From NCBI GenBank assembly GCA_963930645.1, contig CAWVNO010000526.1, positions 124,001 through 188,000 of the forward strand: a stretch of 64,000 bases of DNA. The letters are read 5' to 3'. The number at the start of each line of letters is the position of its first letter. Position 1 is the stretch's first letter. Both the position numbers and the translations under genes were made by a program. The notes under the pieces are model-generated. The model made no database searches and was not told the DNA's origin. It saw nothing but the letters and a program-made list of their open reading frames with translations. Origin of the DNA: Salticus scenicus (Eukaryota > Arthropoda > Arachnida > Araneae > Salticidae). Of this stretch, positions 62,523-64,000 are shown piece by piece.

Positions 62523-63671
62523 ATCAGTACAAAAACCCTTAACGGGTTAAAAGTTTGTGACGCAGCTACTTTATCACTATAAGAATTTGAAATATGGGTC
62601 TTAAAAATAATGATATCAAGTTTTAAGTGACGCTCTTCTATTAGTTAAAATATACATAGATTTTCTTATTTGATCATTCGCTTTTTTCTTTTATTTATAT
62701 TTACAATGCAAACATAATATTTTTAACTTCAAGATAAGACAAATATATAAAATATACTCACTGATGCTTTTTCATTTTCATTTCAATTTCAAAATAACAG
62801 TTTTAAAAGGAATGATATAAAAATTCCAGTCACGCCTCGGTGTCATTTTAAAAGATTTGTTTTTAGATTCCATTAAAATTACCTTTGTTTTGTCTGATAA
62901 AGTATATTTACACATTCAAACAGTGCTTTTAATTTTTAAATATGCTGTCAAATAATCACACTTTCACTGAGTTTGCATTATAAATAAAAATTATTTATTT
63001 CAATAAATCGATTTGTCTTTTGCGTCACGCTATCCAAAACTGCAAGTAAAATTTGTGCAAATGTTTTCTTTGCATCACACTGTCTCTTTGCAGAAATTCT
63101 CACTTAGTTGGATACTATGATACAAAATAACATTTACATATATTTTACTCACAGTTTTGGATAGCGTGACGCAAAAGACAAATCGATTTATTGAAATAAA
63201 TAATTTTTATTTATAATGCAAACTCAGTGAAAGTGTGATTATTTGACAGCATATTTAAAAATTAAAAGCACTGTTTGAATGTGTAAATATACTTTATCAG
63301 ACAAAACAAAGGTAATTTTAATGGAATCTAAAAACAAATCTTTTAAAATGACACCGAGGCGTGACTGGAATTTTTATATCATTCCTTTTAAAACTGTTAT
63401 TTTGAAATTGAAATGAAAATGAAAAAGCATCAGTGAGTATATTTTATATATTTGTCTTATCTTGAAGTTAAAAATATTATGTTTGCATTGTAAATATAAA
63501 TAAAAGAAAAAAGCGAATGATCAAATAAGAAAATCTATGTATATTTTAACTAATAGAAGAGCGTCACTTAAAACTTGATATCATTATTTTTAAGACCCAT
63601 ATTTCAAATTCTTATAGTGATAAAGTAGCTGCGTCACAAACTTTTAACCCGTTAAGGGTTTTTGTACTGAT
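62523..63671. repeat. 1149-bp palindrome, 520-bp arms, 109-bp loop
   Basis: The left arm 62523-63042 and right arm 63152-63671 are reverse complements with no mismatch found by eye and exactly equal length. The loop is 63043-63151. The outer 172 bp of each arm equals the dispersed repeat at 51979-52150. The inner part (62694-63042) contains GTCACGCCTCGGTGTC and GCGTCACGCTATCC. It could be a foldback transposon, an inverted pair of elements or an assembly artefact. No coding frame is present. Confidence 0.9.
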
Positions 63672-64000
63672 TTATATTTACAATGCAAACATAATATTTT
63701 TAACTTCAAGATAAGACAAATATATAAAATATACTCACTGATGCTTTTTCATTTTCATTTCAATTTCAAAATAACAGTTTTAAAAGGAATGATATAAAAA
63801 TTCCAGTCACGCCTCGGTGTCATTTTAAAAGATTTGTTTTTAGATTCCATTAAAATTACCTTTGTTTTGTCTGATAAAGTATATTTACACATTCAAACAG
63901 TGCTTTTAATTTTTAAATATGCTGTCAAATAATCACACTTTCACTGAGTTTGCATTATAAATAAAAATTATTTATTTCAATAAATCGATTTGTCTTTTGC
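63671..64000 (+). repeat. Direct copy of the inner palindrome arm, cut by window end
   Basis: Bases 63671-64000 equal 62694-63023 (shift 977) with no difference noticed. The order is therefore arm-end, inner arm, loop, inner arm inverted, arm-end inverted, inner arm again. The structure continues past the window and may be a larger inverted or tandem array. Confidence 0.9.

Overview
The window looks like nuclear DNA from an animal, most likely an invertebrate and plausibly an arthropod. It holds no protein-coding gene I can support. The grounds are a very long satellite array with higher-order structure, AT-rich flanking DNA full of short non-autonomous DNA transposons (three copies with hAT-type 8-bp target duplications), and a decayed fragment resembling a THAP zinc finger, a domain typical of animals. 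No operons, ribosome binding sites, tRNA or rRNA genes, or CRISPR arrays were seen. The species cannot be named from this sequence.

Region 1 (1-50293) is one uninterrupted tandem satellite array that continues past the left edge. The basic monomer is 146 bp, with recurring length variants of about 137, 142, 145 and 101 bp, giving roughly 350 monomers. The monomers are organised into nested higher-order repeats (HORs): a 3842-bp unit (1-3842, 6391-10232, part of 3843-4497), a 5877-bp unit (10233-16109, 16110 to about 21932), a 4052-bp unit (18655-22706, 22707-26758) and a 9052-bp unit (26489-35540, 35541-44592, 44593 to about 48890). Copies of a given unit differ by only a few substitutions, so amplification was recent. 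Nearly every monomer carries TGACTCA, CCAAT and usually CCGCCC in fixed order, and the + strand is strongly pyrimidine-rich.

Region 2 (50294 to about 58600) starts at an abrupt array edge. It is AT-rich low-copy sequence with scattered elements: a 172-bp repeat (51979-52150), a possible promoter-like stretch (about 52900-53250), a 400-bp terminal-inverted-repeat element (53986-54385), a degenerate tandem repeat of roughly 86-98 bp period (54745-55080), a TGACGTCA-bounded element with a THAP-like pseudogene fragment (55852-56282), an unexplained compositional island (56735-56930) and a possible transposon end (57841-57923).

Region 3 (about 58600-64000) is a nest of repeats. An old degenerate repeat field (58600-61230) is interrupted by two oppositely oriented members of one hAT-type family (59507-60282 and 60535-60959). 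A second degenerate tandem (61231-62450) is split by another hAT-type element (61408-62061). The window ends in a 1149-bp perfect-looking palindrome (62523-63671, arms 520 bp, loop 109 bp) followed by a direct copy of part of its arm that runs off the window. Nothing suggests genes cooperating in a pathway; the biology here is satellite and transposon dynamics.
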